A stretch of DNA of 17,461 nucleotides from an uncultured Opitutaceae bacterium (GCA_937128785.1 CAKZMS010000007.1:1-17461); one strand, 5' to 3'; positions 6,444-14,169 are shown, counted from the stretch's first letter. Notes: generated by a model not told the origin, from the letters alone. Numbers and translations are program-made.

Positions 6444-7544
6444 TTAGTCTTCCAAGGTTGCGAGCTGGCCACAGCCGGCGGCGATGTCGATGCCGCGCCG
6501 CTGGCGCACCGTGCTGGGTAGACCATATTCCGCGAGAATGGATTGAAACCGTTTGGCCGCGGCGTTGTCGCTGGCCGCGCCACCGTATCCATTGGTTGGA
6601 TTCAGAGGGATGAGATTTACCTGGCCCGGCACACGTTGGAGCAGACGACCCACCGCATGAGCATCCTCTGGACGGTCATTTTCTCCTTCAATCAGCGTCC
6701 ACTCAAAAAATATCCGGCGCCCCATTTTCTCCGCGTAGTAGCCACAGGCCTCCATCAACACGTCCAACGGCCACTTCTTCGCGACCGGCACCAGCGCGGC
6801 GCGCCCTTCCTGCGTGGCAGAGTGGAGCGAAACCGCCAGGTAGATGGGTTGCTGTTCGTCGGCCAACCGGATGATTCCCGGCACCACTCCAACCGTGCTC
6901 AAGGTGATCTTTTTAGCCCCCAGAGCCAGGCCGCCCGGCTCCCGCAGAATTTCCGTGGCCTTGATCACCGCGTCGTAGTTGTGGAGCGGTTCACCCATGC
7001 CCATCAGCACGATGTTGCGCAGGCGTTCGTGCCGGTGATGAGGCGACTCGTGGTCCGTCTCGGCCAAGGCAGGGTCTTCCGTCGCCGTGGCACGGAGAAT
7101 CCGGTCCACGTGCAAGGCCTGTGCCACAATCTCGGCGGTCGTGAGGTGACGCGTGTAGCCCATCTGACCCGTCGCACAAAACACGCAGCCCATCGCACAA
7201 CCCACCTGCGAACTCACACAAGCCGTCACGCGACCCGAGTAGCGCATGAGAACAGTTTCAATCTGGTGATTGTCCCGCAGCCCCAGCAGATACTTGCGGG
7301 TGAAGCCGTCCGTCGAATGGGTTTCGCGAGTGATCGGCAACCAGCCTACCTCGGTATCGGCCTGCAAACGATCCACGAGCTTGATCGGCAGACCGGTGAT
7401 CGTCTCCCAATCCGTGCGCCCTTCGAGGTAAAGGTGTCGCCAAATCTTCCCGGCGTGCAGGGGTTTAAAACCCCATGACTCCACGCGCGCTCCAAGCTCG
7501 GAACGCGTCAGGCCTAGGAGAGGAATAACCGGGTCGGCGGACAT
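6444..7544 (-). CDS. rlmN: 23S rRNA (adenine-2503-C2)-methyltransferase RlmN
   Basis: RlmN is a dual-specificity radical SAM enzyme that methylates C2 of A2503 in 23S rRNA and A37 in some tRNAs. The product (366 residues from ATG 7544) has TACVSSQVGCAMGCVFCATG, giving the cluster cysteines C116, C120 and C123 and the upstream conserved C109. Near the end, AAGCGQL supplies C358, which carries the methyl group in characterised enzymes, so all five expected cysteines are present. NIVLMGMGEPLHNYDAV, STVGVVPGI, LAVSLHSA and NLIPLNPTNG are further hallmarks. A His-rich insertion (DHESPHHRHERLRN) precedes the MGMGEP motif. Five more in-frame codons exist up to a TTG at 7559; neither start has a clear Shine-Dalgarno sequence. 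The gene trails the VOC/PHP pair on the same strand. Confidence 0.96.
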   Translation of the reverse strand: MSADPVIPLLGLTRSELGARVESWGFKPLHAGKIWRHLYLEGRTDWETITGLPIKLVDRLQADTEVGWLPITRETHSTDGFTRKYLLGLRDNHQIETVLMRYSGRVTACVSSQVGCAMGCVFCATGQMGYTRHLTTAEIVAQALHVDRILRATATEDPALAETDHESPHHRHERLRNIVLMGMGEPLHNYDAVIKATEILREPGGLALGAKKITLSTVGVVPGIIRLADEQQPIYLAVSLHSATQEGRAALVPVAKKWPLDVLMEACGYYAEKMGRRIFFEWTLIEGENDRPEDAHAVGRLLQRVPGQVNLIPLNPTNGYGGAASDNAAAKRFQSILAEYGLPSTVRQRRGIDIAAGCGQLATLED

Positions 7545-7585
7545 GGGGAGACGACTCAAGGTCGTTGCGAGTCAGTCGTAAAGCC

Positions 7586-7990
7586 CTACTCGCCGGCGCG
7601 CAGCTTCGCCGCAACTTCAGCATAATCGTAGGTGGTAACCTCCCAGGCATTGCCCCAAGGATCGTCAAAATACCAAGACCAGGATTTATCGTGATCAACC
7701 GGCCCGTGCAGAGACTGGTCCGTCGTGGGAAAGCGTTGGCCGAACTCGCTGAACTCCGCCGCCGAGGCCCGCAGGGCCAGTCGCTTCCAGCCGCCTTGAT
7801 GGGTGAGCTTGGTCGGACCGCCATCGAACACCGCCAACAAGGTCCGCCCGCCATCGTTGCTCATCATCAGCGGGCCATGTTCCGCCCAATCGGCAAACTC
7901 GGGCACGGCCTGGTAGCCCAGCCACGCTTCATACCAGCGCACCGCCTTGGCGCGATCAGGCACGACGAGTTCGACGTGATCCGTTTCCAT
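7586..7990 (-). CDS. VOC (glyoxalase/bleomycin-resistance fold) family protein
   Basis: The 134-residue product is one complete vicinal-oxygen-chelate domain: DHVELVVPDRAKAVRWYEAWLGY opens the first beta-alpha module, and SWYFDDPWGNAWEVTTYDY closes the second. Likely metal-site positions are His5 and Glu117, with His95 or His100 (LHGPVDHD) as further candidates. This pattern is shared by glyoxalase I, dioxygenases and antibiotic-binding proteins, so the substrate cannot be named. The ATG at 7990 overlaps the TGA of the upstream PHP gene by one base (TGATG), implying coupled translation. The last helix is short (YAEVAAKLRAGE), as in many single-domain members. It is probably a dimeric cytoplasmic protein. 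Confidence 0.88.
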   Translation of the reverse strand: METDHVELVVPDRAKAVRWYEAWLGYQAVPEFADWAEHGPLMMSNDGGRTLLAVFDGGPTKLTHQGGWKRLALRASAAEFSEFGQRFPTTDQSLHGPVDHDKSWSWYFDDPWGNAWEVTTYDYAEVAAKLRAGE

Positions 7991-8823
7991 CAGGTCGAAG
8001 TTGGTTGGGCGGGTGACAGGGAAGCCTTCGCATCCTCGATCGACACCGTTTGCCGCTTCCGTTCGAGGAAGAAATTGATCTCGGTGTAGCCCACCTCCTC
8101 CAGGATGTTCATCGCCATGAGATAGCCTTCGGCCACGCGCTGCGGAACATGTGCATCAGCGCCGAGGACCACCGGAATTCCGCGCTCCAACATCATGCTC
8201 AACATGGATGGACTCGGATTCATCTCGGGGATGGATTTGAGCCGTCCGCTGGTGTTGAGCTCCATCGCCACGCCGGTCGCCGCGATGCGATCCAGCGCCT
8301 TCGCAATATATGGCTCAATCAGGGAAAACTGCCACTCATGCGGAAACAGGTTCTTTACGAGATCCGGGTGAGCCAGGGTATCAAAAAGCCCCGTCTCGGC
8401 GGCCTGCGCGAGATGCTTAAAGTAAGTCTGCTGAAACGCGAAGGCGTCACCGTTGAAGTATTCATCTTCGTATTCCGGCAACTGGGGATGGACCGAACCC
8501 AGAACGTGGTTGAGGGGGGCGATGTCATGCAGCTTTTCCAACCAGGGTTCGACTCCCGGAAAGTAATCGCTCTCCAAGCCGGCGCGGACATCCAACTGAT
8601 CAGCAAACGCCTCCCGCGTTGCCGCAATCATGGCATGATAGTGCTCGTATTCATCCGGACGCATCCGCACCCAGGCACTGTGTTCATCGGGCAACGGACA
8701 ATGACACGTGAAGATGATGCCCTTGAGTCCCGCGGCGACCGCGGCTTCGGCATACTCGGGCGGATCACCCTGCGCATGATTGCACAGCGGAGTGTGACAG
8801 TGAGATTCGTAAAGCATCGGCAT
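7990..8823 (-). CDS. PHP-domain phosphoesterase, histidinol-phosphatase (HisK/HisJ) type
   Basis: PHP proteins are metal-dependent phosphoesterases, and this subgroup includes HisK-type histidinol-phosphatases (last-but-one stage of histidine synthesis). The 277-residue product from ATG 8823 has the motif series ESHCHTPLCNH (His8, His10, His16), FTCHCPLP (His41), GLESDYFPG (Glu84), GSVHPQLP (His112), LAHPDLVKN (His152) and GADAHVPQRV (Asp223, His225). Together these supply a full trinuclear metal site. The frame is open further upstream to 9033, but that region overlaps the divergent pdxH promoter and lacks coding character; ATG 8817 is an alternative two codons later. No histidine genes are nearby, so histidinol phosphate is only the likeliest substrate. 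It is translationally coupled to the VOC gene. Confidence 0.87.
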   Translation of the reverse strand: MPMLYESHCHTPLCNHAQGDPPEYAEAAVAAGLKGIIFTCHCPLPDEHSAWVRMRPDEYEHYHAMIAATREAFADQLDVRAGLESDYFPGVEPWLEKLHDIAPLNHVLGSVHPQLPEYEDEYFNGDAFAFQQTYFKHLAQAAETGLFDTLAHPDLVKNLFPHEWQFSLIEPYIAKALDRIAATGVAMELNTSGRLKSIPEMNPSPSMLSMMLERGIPVVLGADAHVPQRVAEGYLMAMNILEEVGYTEINFFLERKRQTVSIEDAKASLSPAQPTST

Positions 8824-8912
8824 GATCAAAGTGGTTCGAAGAAGGCGGGCCAACCGTAGCTCGTCAAATTGTTGTAAAGATTCCGTAAGTTTAGGCGCAA
8901 ATGGGATGCCTT

Positions 8913-8942
8913 TTGACACTTGCGCGGCAAATCGTGAAATAT
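8913..8942 (+). promoter_or_regulatory. Candidate promoter of pdxH
   Basis: A perfect TTGACA (8913-8918) is followed after 18 bases by AAATAT (8937-8942), a weak -10. A transcript would start close to the ATG at 8958 and have a very short leader. GTGA-AATA-TCAC is a small inverted repeat over the -10 region. It lies in the 134-bp divergent region between the PHP and pdxH genes. Confidence 0.35.
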
Positions 8943-8957
8943 CACCGCGCCAAATCC

Positions 8958-9596
8958 ATGTCCGACCTCGCTTCACTTCGCCAAGACTACACCCTCGCCG
9001 GGATAACCGAGAGCGGAATGGCAACAGATCCAATCGAACAGTTCGGCCGTTGGTTTGCCGAAGCGCAGGCAGCCAAACTCATCGAACCCAATGCCATGAC
9101 CTTGGCCACCGCCGACACCGACGGCGTGCCCTCAGCGAGAACCGTGCTGTTAAAGGGCGTGGACGAACGCGGCTTCACGTTCTTCACCAACTACGAGAGC
9201 AAGAAGGGCCGCGATCTCGCCGATAATCCCCGCGCTACGGTGGTCTTTCCGTGGTTGGCATTGGAGCGACAGGTTATCGTGCACGGCACCGTCGACCAGA
9301 TCGCCCGGGAAGAAACGGAAGCGTATTTCCAAAGTCGCCCCCGCAGCAGCCAACTCGGAGCGTGGGCTTCGGCCCAAAGCACCCGAGTCACCGACCGGGA
9401 GGCGCTCGAGGCCGGCTTGCGCGAAATTGAGTCACGCTTTGGTGACGGACCGATACCCGCGCCGCCGCATTGGGGAGGATATCGCGTGGCACCGGTATCG
9501 ATCGAGTTCTGGCAGGGCCGGCCCAGCCGCCTGCACGATCGCCTCCGGTATCGAAGAACCGGAGACGGTTGGGTGATCGAGCGATTTTCGCCGTAG
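8958..9596 (+). CDS. pdxH: Pyridoxamine/pyridoxine 5'-phosphate oxidase
   Basis: PdxH is an FMN enzyme that oxidises pyridoxamine or pyridoxine 5'-phosphate to pyridoxal 5'-phosphate, in synthesis and salvage of vitamin B6. The 212-residue product begins [19 protein letters not shown] and has the usual order of motifs: [21 protein letters not shown] (FMN contacts around Arg61), [13 protein letters not shown] (75-87), [13 protein letters not shown] (126-138), [10 protein letters not shown] (170-179) and [13 protein letters not shown] (183-195, substrate phosphate site). The length is that of the full enzyme and the C-terminus IERFSP is canonical. The frame extends upstream to 8901, but the ATG at 8958 matches family N-termini, and the longer form would start ahead of the promoter-like sequence. 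The gene ends in TAG. Confidence 0.96.
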   Translation: MSDLASLRQDYTLAGITESGMATDPIEQFGRWFAEAQAAKLIEPNAMTLATADTDGVPSARTVLLKGVDERGFTFFTNYESKKGRDLADNPRATVVFPWLALERQVIVHGTVDQIAREETEAYFQSRPRSSQLGAWASAQSTRVTDREALEAGLREIESRFGDGPIPAPPHWGGYRVAPVSIEFWQGRPSRLHDRLRYRRTGDGWVIERFSP

Positions 9597-9638
9597 CCTC
9601 ACGCCGATTTTCGAACCCCACTCGCCCAGCTCCTAATC

Positions 9639-11204
9639 ATGCCCCGCTCACCTTCAAAACCCCGCCACGCGAGCGCCGTCCCCGGCGCCACCCTGCTTTC
9701 GCGGGTTTTCAAGGGAATCACCGAAGGCATTGCCATCACCAGCTGTGATTTCGGTCCGAGGGGGCTCCAGATCGAGTATGCGAATCCCGCGCTGTTGGCG
9801 ATGACGGGCTACTCCTTCGATGAACTGCACTCGCACCCCCATGGCATCCTGCACAAAAGCCGCAAGGACCTCACGCCGATGCGGCGTTGGATCAAAGCGC
9901 TACCCGACGCGGAGCCCCTCACGCAGGAAGGCTACCTGAAAAGCCGGGATGGGACCGTCGTCTACGTGGCGTGGACCTTGAGCGCCCTGACCGACGCGAG
10001 CGGTCAAGTGATCCAGATCATGATCACCTACCGCGACATGACGGCAAATCGCCAGTTGCGCGAGGCCTTGGTCCATTCGCAGCGGCTCGATGCCGTCGGC
10101 CGCTTGGCTGGAGGGGTGGCTCACGATTTCAACAACCTGCTTTCCATCATCAACGGCTACACCGAGATCCTTCATCACCGTCTCGGGGAGAACTCCGACG
10201 TGAAGAAGGAGTTGCTCGAAATCCATCAGGCCGGGCAGCGAGCCTCGACGTTGGTGCACCAGCTGCTGGCTTTCGGGCGGCGCCACTCGATGGATCCCCG
10301 CGTGATCGAACCACACCGGTTGGTCCGCGAGCACGTGGACATTCTGGCCCGGCTGCTCGGCGAAAACCGTTCCCTCGAAATCGATCTCGCCGAAGATACC
10401 GGCAACGTGCACGTGGATCCCACGCAGTTACAGCAGGTGTTCCTCAACCTCGTGCTTAATGCCCGCGACGCCACCCAGGAAGGAGGCCGGATCAGCGTCT
10501 GCACCCGCAACGTCACCATCAATCCGCAGCGGAGCCGGCGAAGCACCGATCCGAAATCGGGCGATTATGTGCTCTTGTCCGTTTCGGACAACGGCTGCGG
10601 GATGGATGCCAAGACCAAGAAAACGCTGTTTGAGCCGTTCTTCACCACCAAGGGCGAAGGCAAGGGCACTGGGTTGGGGTTGGCACTCGTGTATGGGGTG
10701 GTGACGCAAAGTGGCGGCCACGTGCGGGTGGACAGTGAACTCGGCCAGGGATCCACCTTCGAAATTTATCTGCCGCACACCAAGGAGCCGATTGATCCGG
10801 TGCGAGGTAAGCTCGCCCCCCTGCCCGTCACCGGCGGACGAGAAACCCTGTTGATCATCGAACCGGACGATGTCGTGCGTAAGATGGTCGAAGGCATTCT
10901 GTCAGCCGACGGCTACGAGATCATTGCGTGCAGCGGTTGCTCCACCGCCGCGGTCGAAGTCAAACGCCTGAAAAACGCCATTCATCTGTTGATCGCCGAC
11001 CCGGCGGCCGAAGACGGCAATGTGGGGCAACTGGCGCGCCGCCTGCACCGTGCCCAGAAGGGTATCCGGGTATTGGGTATCCCCAACACCACCTGTGTCC
11101 CGATCACGGGCGTTCCCGCCAAGCATCAAGCTCAACTCCCCAAACCCTTCGCCCTGAGTTCCCTGCTGTTCGAGGTCAGAAGCCTGCTCGACGCCAAGGG
11201 CTGA
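9639..11204 (+). CDS. Soluble hybrid histidine kinase (PAS-HisKA-HATPase-receiver)
   Basis: This 521-residue sensor kinase has no membrane segment or signal peptide, so it should sense a cytoplasmic cue. An N-terminal PAS domain spans about 20-138 (ITEGIAITSCDF, EYANPALLAMTGYS, GYLKSRDGTVVYVAWTLSAL, then TYRDMTANRQLREAL). The H-box GRLAGGVAHDFNNLLSIINGY places the phospho-accepting His at 162. The ATP-binding domain has LNARDAT (N box, 273-279), DNGCGM (317-322) and KGTGLGLALVYG (342-353). The C-terminal receiver keeps IEPDD (acid pocket, 407-411), a phospho-acceptor candidate Asp454 in LLIADPAAEDG and Lys502 (LPKPF). The usual Ser/Thr turn region is altered (LGIPNTTCV). No partner response regulator is adjacent; the next gene is a SixA-type phosphatase. 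Confidence 0.92.
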   Translation: MPRSPSKPRHASAVPGATLLSRVFKGITEGIAITSCDFGPRGLQIEYANPALLAMTGYSFDELHSHPHGILHKSRKDLTPMRRWIKALPDAEPLTQEGYLKSRDGTVVYVAWTLSALTDASGQVIQIMITYRDMTANRQLREALVHSQRLDAVGRLAGGVAHDFNNLLSIINGYTEILHHRLGENSDVKKELLEIHQAGQRASTLVHQLLAFGRRHSMDPRVIEPHRLVREHVDILARLLGENRSLEIDLAEDTGNVHVDPTQLQQVFLNLVLNARDATQEGGRISVCTRNVTINPQRSRRSTDPKSGDYVLLSVSDNGCGMDAKTKKTLFEPFFTTKGEGKGTGLGLALVYGVVTQSGGHVRVDSELGQGSTFEIYLPHTKEPIDPVRGKLAPLPVTGGRETLLIIEPDDVVRKMVEGILSADGYEIIACSGCSTAAVEVKRLKNAIHLLIADPAAEDGNVGQLARRLHRAQKGIRVLGIPNTTCVPITGVPAKHQAQLPKPFALSSLLFEVRSLLDAKG

Positions 11205-11222
11205 TTGCGCCTCACTGCGGCC

Positions 11223-11726
11223 ATGCGCCTGTTTTTGATCCGCCACGCCCACGCCCTGGATCACGCCAACGATGCCGAGCGCCCCTTGAGCGAACGTGGT
11301 CAGAATATCACCCGCCAAACCGCGGAGTTCTTCAAAGCCAACGGCCGCCTGCGACCCGCTCAGGTCTGGCATAGTCCACTGCAACGGGCATTCGAAACCG
11401 CCGCCGACCTCGTCACGCGCCTGGATCCCGACATCCCGCTGGTGGAAACCGATGGCCTGCTCCCCTTCGACGATCCGCAAATCATGGCCGAGCGATTCCG
11501 GCTGTATCCCACTTCCCATGATGTCGCGGTGGTGGGGCACCAGCCGCACTTAAGTGCTCTGGCTTCGCTTTTGGTCGCGGGAAGATCTGATCCGACGCTG
11601 TTTCATTTCAAAAAAAACGCCGTGCTCGCCCTGCGTCGCAGCGAGGATAATTTCGCCGATACCGGACTCGCGCGTTGGCGGGTCGGCTGGCACTTCTCGC
11701 CCGAGTTCCTGCCGGGTTTCGAATAA
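11223..11726 (+). CDS. SixA-type phosphohistidine phosphatase (histidine phosphatase superfamily)
   Basis: The 167-residue product begins MRLFLIRHAHA, with the catalytic RHA signature (Arg7, His8), and has the other active-site elements: RPLSERG (20-26), WHSPLQRAFETA (Arg55) and VVGHQPHLSALASLL (His106). The short length and HQPHLS form fit the SixA subgroup, which in E. coli removes phosphate from the His of the ArcB phosphotransfer domain. I chose ATG 11223 because upstream codons from a TTG at 11205 add residues before the conserved MRLFLIRHA start. It follows the hybrid kinase with only 18 nt between stop and start, so the two are likely co-transcribed. A role in resetting that kinase is an inference. 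Confidence 0.9.
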   Translation: MRLFLIRHAHALDHANDAERPLSERGQNITRQTAEFFKANGRLRPAQVWHSPLQRAFETAADLVTRLDPDIPLVETDGLLPFDDPQIMAERFRLYPTSHDVAVVGHQPHLSALASLLVAGRSDPTLFHFKKNAVLALRRSEDNFADTGLARWRVGWHFSPEFLPGFE

Positions 11727-11750
11727 CCAAACCGATTACCGGATCGTCGC

Positions 11751-12461
11751 ATGCCGCTGGACCTGCAGCCCACCCGCTCCGATAGCGCCGCCGCGAACAT
11801 GGCGGCCGACTTTCTGATGCTGCAGCACTATCCTGCCAACGGCAACGCCCGCTGGCGGCACTACCACTGGCATCGACCCGCCGTCACATTCGGCTATGCC
11901 CAACGGATCAAGGACGTGCGGGCCCAACTTGGTGACGAAGCGCGCGAGTTGGAGCTCTGCCGCCGTCCCACCGGTGGAGGAATCGTCGACCACCGCCATG
12001 ACTGGACCTACGCGTTGGTCATTCCGCCCAAACACGATCTTGGCGCCGCGCCCGCCCCCGTGAGCTATGCGGCGGTGCACGAGGCGATCGCAGCATGTCT
12101 TAACGCTGCGGGATGTCCGGCCAAACTACAGTCCACCGAAAAAAAACCCGCGGCGGCCAACCGCGCCGCCGTTTGTTTTTCCCAGGCCGAACCCGCCGAT
12201 GTGATCCACGCTGAAACCGGTCAGAAACTGGCCGGCGCCGCGCAAAAACGCGGCAAGCGCGGGCTGTTGTTTCAGGGGTCGCTTTCACGGGAAGCGACCG
12301 GGGTCATCGATTGGGATGAATTCGAACACGCACTGCTCGATCGCTTGGCCGATTTGTTGGGAATGCCGGCCCAGACCGCGTCCTGGCCCGAGCCTTGGGA
12401 TGAAACCGTCGATGCCCTGGCCGAAGATTATGCCTCCGAGGGCTGGCTTGAGCGTCGGTAG
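11751..12461 (+). CDS. Lipoate-protein ligase / octanoyltransferase (BPL_LplA_LipB) fold protein
   Basis: The 236-residue product has the cofactor-transferase fold. HWHRPAVTFGYAQRI occupies 39-53 and CRRPTGGGIVDHRHDWTYALVIP 70-92, the nucleotide/acyl loop seen as RRxxGGG in LplA and LipM. AVCFSQAEPADVI and GQKLAGAAQKRGKRGLLFQGSL follow, placing the family lysine at 159 and a cysteine at 142. In LipM-type octanoyltransferases a Cys at about this place is the acyl-carrying nucleophile, whereas LplA ligases do not need one, so octanoyl transfer is plausible. The protein is short and lacks the C-terminal accessory domain of E. coli LplA. It starts 24 nt after the SixA-like gene and ends in TAG 18 nt before the exchanger-like gene, so the three may be one transcript. 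Confidence 0.82.
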   Translation: MPLDLQPTRSDSAAANMAADFLMLQHYPANGNARWRHYHWHRPAVTFGYAQRIKDVRAQLGDEARELELCRRPTGGGIVDHRHDWTYALVIPPKHDLGAAPAPVSYAAVHEAIAACLNAAGCPAKLQSTEKKPAAANRAAVCFSQAEPADVIHAETGQKLAGAAQKRGKRGLLFQGSLSREATGVIDWDEFEHALLDRLADLLGMPAQTASWPEPWDETVDALAEDYASEGWLERR

Positions 12462-12479
12462 GAAAACGGACTCCTGAGC

Positions 12480-13466
12480 ATGCAACCCCTGCAGGATTTG
12501 GTCGGCATCATGGACATCGCGCATCCCGCGACGTTTACCGTTACCTTTCTGTTGGCCTCATGGCTGATGATCTGGCGGCTCGAAGCCATGTTGAGTCACG
12601 GTTTGGAGGGGACCGCCCTCGGTACCTTGATCGTGCCCTACTGTTCCGGTTTGGGGAACCTGGTCTTCGTTTTTCTGCTGTGGCGCGATCAGGGGCCGCC
12701 GGTGGAGATCATGGTGAACAGTTTGGTTAACAACGTGACCAACCTGACTCTGTTGCTGGGCCTCCCCGCTCTGATCTGGCCCCTGCACGTCGTCATGGCC
12801 AAAGGTAGCAAAACCGTTCGCCGGGAACAGCGGCTGAGTCGCCTAGCTTTGATGATGACGCTCGCGGCGGTCGTGTTTTTCACCGGTCTCACTTGGGCTT
12901 TGGGCCGCGATGGCAACTTGGATCGTGGAGACGGGTTCGCGTTGATCGGAGTTTTTCTTTTCTGGCAGACGTTTCAGGTCTTCGACGTGCTCAAACACAA
13001 TCTGCAGCGAAACACCGGGTTTGGCGTAGGGTTCTATCTCGACCTGGTGCTGATCGGGGTGGGCGGATGGATTATCTACGAAAGCCTGGATGCCCTGGTA
13101 ACACAGCTGAGTGCTTCCGATGCCGGATTCTTTCGCGCGGAACACCTAGGATGGATCACCGGCTGGTTGCTGGTCCTGCCGAATGCCATTCTGGCCTTCT
13201 ACTACGCTTGGAAAAAACGAGCAGACATTGTCTACGCCTCTCAGATAGGAGACGGCCATATTTGCATCCCCCTTTGTCTGGGACTATTCGCCGTGTTGCG
13301 CCCCGTTCCCCTCCCCGGCTTTTTTCTGACCGCGATGGCGGTCATGGGCGGCGCGGTGGTGGTGCACGCCGTGTGTCTACTGGGACTCGGGCGCATGCCG
13401 CGACCGGTCGCCGGAATTCTGGTGATCGCCTACGCTGCTTTTGTCTACTCCGGCCTGCTCAGTTGA
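12480..13466 (+). CDS. Sodium/calcium exchanger-like (CaCA fold) membrane protein
   Basis: The 328-residue integral membrane protein has about ten hydrophobic segments and two related alpha-repeat-like stretches, SGLGNLVFVFLLW...NSLVNNVTNLTLLLGLPALI (56-99) and LPNAILAFYYAWKKRADIVYASQIGDGHICIPLCLG (233-268). Together they match the duplicated core of cation/Ca2+ exchangers. In characterised exchangers each repeat carries a Glu in a PE motif that binds the ion; here the matching positions appear to be Asn60 and Asn235, while Asp258 of the second repeat remains. Transport specificity is therefore uncertain, and Ca2+/Na+ exchange should not be assumed. The start is ATG 12480; ATG 12510 (MDIAHPATF) is an alternative. 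It follows the lipoate-fold gene closely. Confidence 0.75.
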   Translation: MQPLQDLVGIMDIAHPATFTVTFLLASWLMIWRLEAMLSHGLEGTALGTLIVPYCSGLGNLVFVFLLWRDQGPPVEIMVNSLVNNVTNLTLLLGLPALIWPLHVVMAKGSKTVRREQRLSRLALMMTLAAVVFFTGLTWALGRDGNLDRGDGFALIGVFLFWQTFQVFDVLKHNLQRNTGFGVGFYLDLVLIGVGGWIIYESLDALVTQLSASDAGFFRAEHLGWITGWLLVLPNAILAFYYAWKKRADIVYASQIGDGHICIPLCLGLFAVLRPVPLPGFFLTAMAVMGGAVVVHAVCLLGLGRMPRPVAGILVIAYAAFVYSGLLS

Positions 13467-13472
13467 GCCCCC

Positions 13473-13901
13473 TCAGTCGCTCTCGGACACCACCGGGTCC
13501 TGTTGAAACGTCTCGCACAGTTCCATGAACGTTTTCTGCGCCGGCAACCACCCGCCCGTTTCCCGAATATCAGTCAGACTGGCATCCGTGTTGTTCCACC
13601 ACAGGTAAGCGGTTGGTCCGATCCGCACACACGCATCATAAGCCGTGCCGGCCGCCTCCGCGGCGAAACCGAAATCACCTACCGCCAACTGCCGCCCCTC
13701 GAGCTCGGACTGCAGCGGCCGAATATCCGTTTTGAAGTTGAGTCGAAACTGTTCAACGCGCGGTCCTTCATAAACCGCGAGCTTCGCGCCTTGGCTGGAT
13801 AAGGTGACCACCGCCCATTCATCAAAAACAACTTCGCCACTCCTGGCATTCATGCGCGTGGCGCACTGCGTGATCAACAAACGGGCTTCGGACAAAGTCA
13901 T
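13473..13901 (-). CDS. Uncharacterised 142-aa protein
   Basis: The product begins MTLSEARLLITQCATRMNAR and reads as a compact soluble alpha/beta protein, with strand-like runs such as EWAVVTLSSQGAKLAVYEG, LAVGDFGFAAEAAGTAYDAC and RIGPTAYLWWNNTDASLTDI and a helical end. I see no signal peptide, membrane segment or known catalytic motif and do not recognise the family. AGGAAAC directly before the ATG at 13901 is a ribosome binding site, although its spacing is short. The alternating hydrophobic pattern and third-position GC preference support coding on this strand. It is convergent with the exchanger-like gene (6 nt apart) and divergent from the histone-like gene, so its promoter shares the 13902-14169 region. 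Confidence 0.75.
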   Translation of the reverse strand: MTLSEARLLITQCATRMNARSGEVVFDEWAVVTLSSQGAKLAVYEGPRVEQFRLNFKTDIRPLQSELEGRQLAVGDFGFAAEAAGTAYDACVRIGPTAYLWWNNTDASLTDIRETGGWLPAQKTFMELCETFQQDPVVSESD

Positions 13902-14071
13902 GTTTCCTGTGATGTAAGAAACGAATTTCGGCGCAAGCCTGTTGGTGATCTTTTCTTCGTATTCACATTTTGATTACACTCGGATTTTCGGCGTTTTTTA
14001 GGCGCGGATAAATTTGCAAATGAACATCACTGGATACTTGCAATTCATAACGAGTGACTGAAGCTCAGGCC

Positions 14072-14097
14072 ACACGGCGCACGGTGCGCCAACGTGT
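14072..14097 (+). promoter_or_regulatory. Stem-loop in the upstream region of the histone-like gene
   Basis: GGCGCA (14076-14081) and TGCGCC (14085-14090) form a perfect inverted repeat around CGG; ACACG (14072-14076) and CGTGT (14093-14097) extend it with a small bulge. It lies about 75 nt before the ATG at 14170, in the 268-bp divergent space that is otherwise AT-richer than the genes. It could be an operator or a leader hairpin. I cannot place a confident promoter here. Confidence 0.4.
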
Positions 14098-14169
14098 CCG
14101 CGAGGTTTTCCTAACCAACCGGATGTTAGATCAGAACCAACATAAGAATCCCCCAAAAAGGAAACTGCT

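Noticed and set aside
6543..7478. 311-codon plus-strand ORF
   Set aside because: It is antisense to rlmN, which has every family motif; the product shows no family features.
8824..9033. N-terminal extension of the PHP protein
   Set aside because: It overlaps the divergent pdxH promoter and start and has no PHP character; the metal motif begins at residue 8 from ATG 8823.
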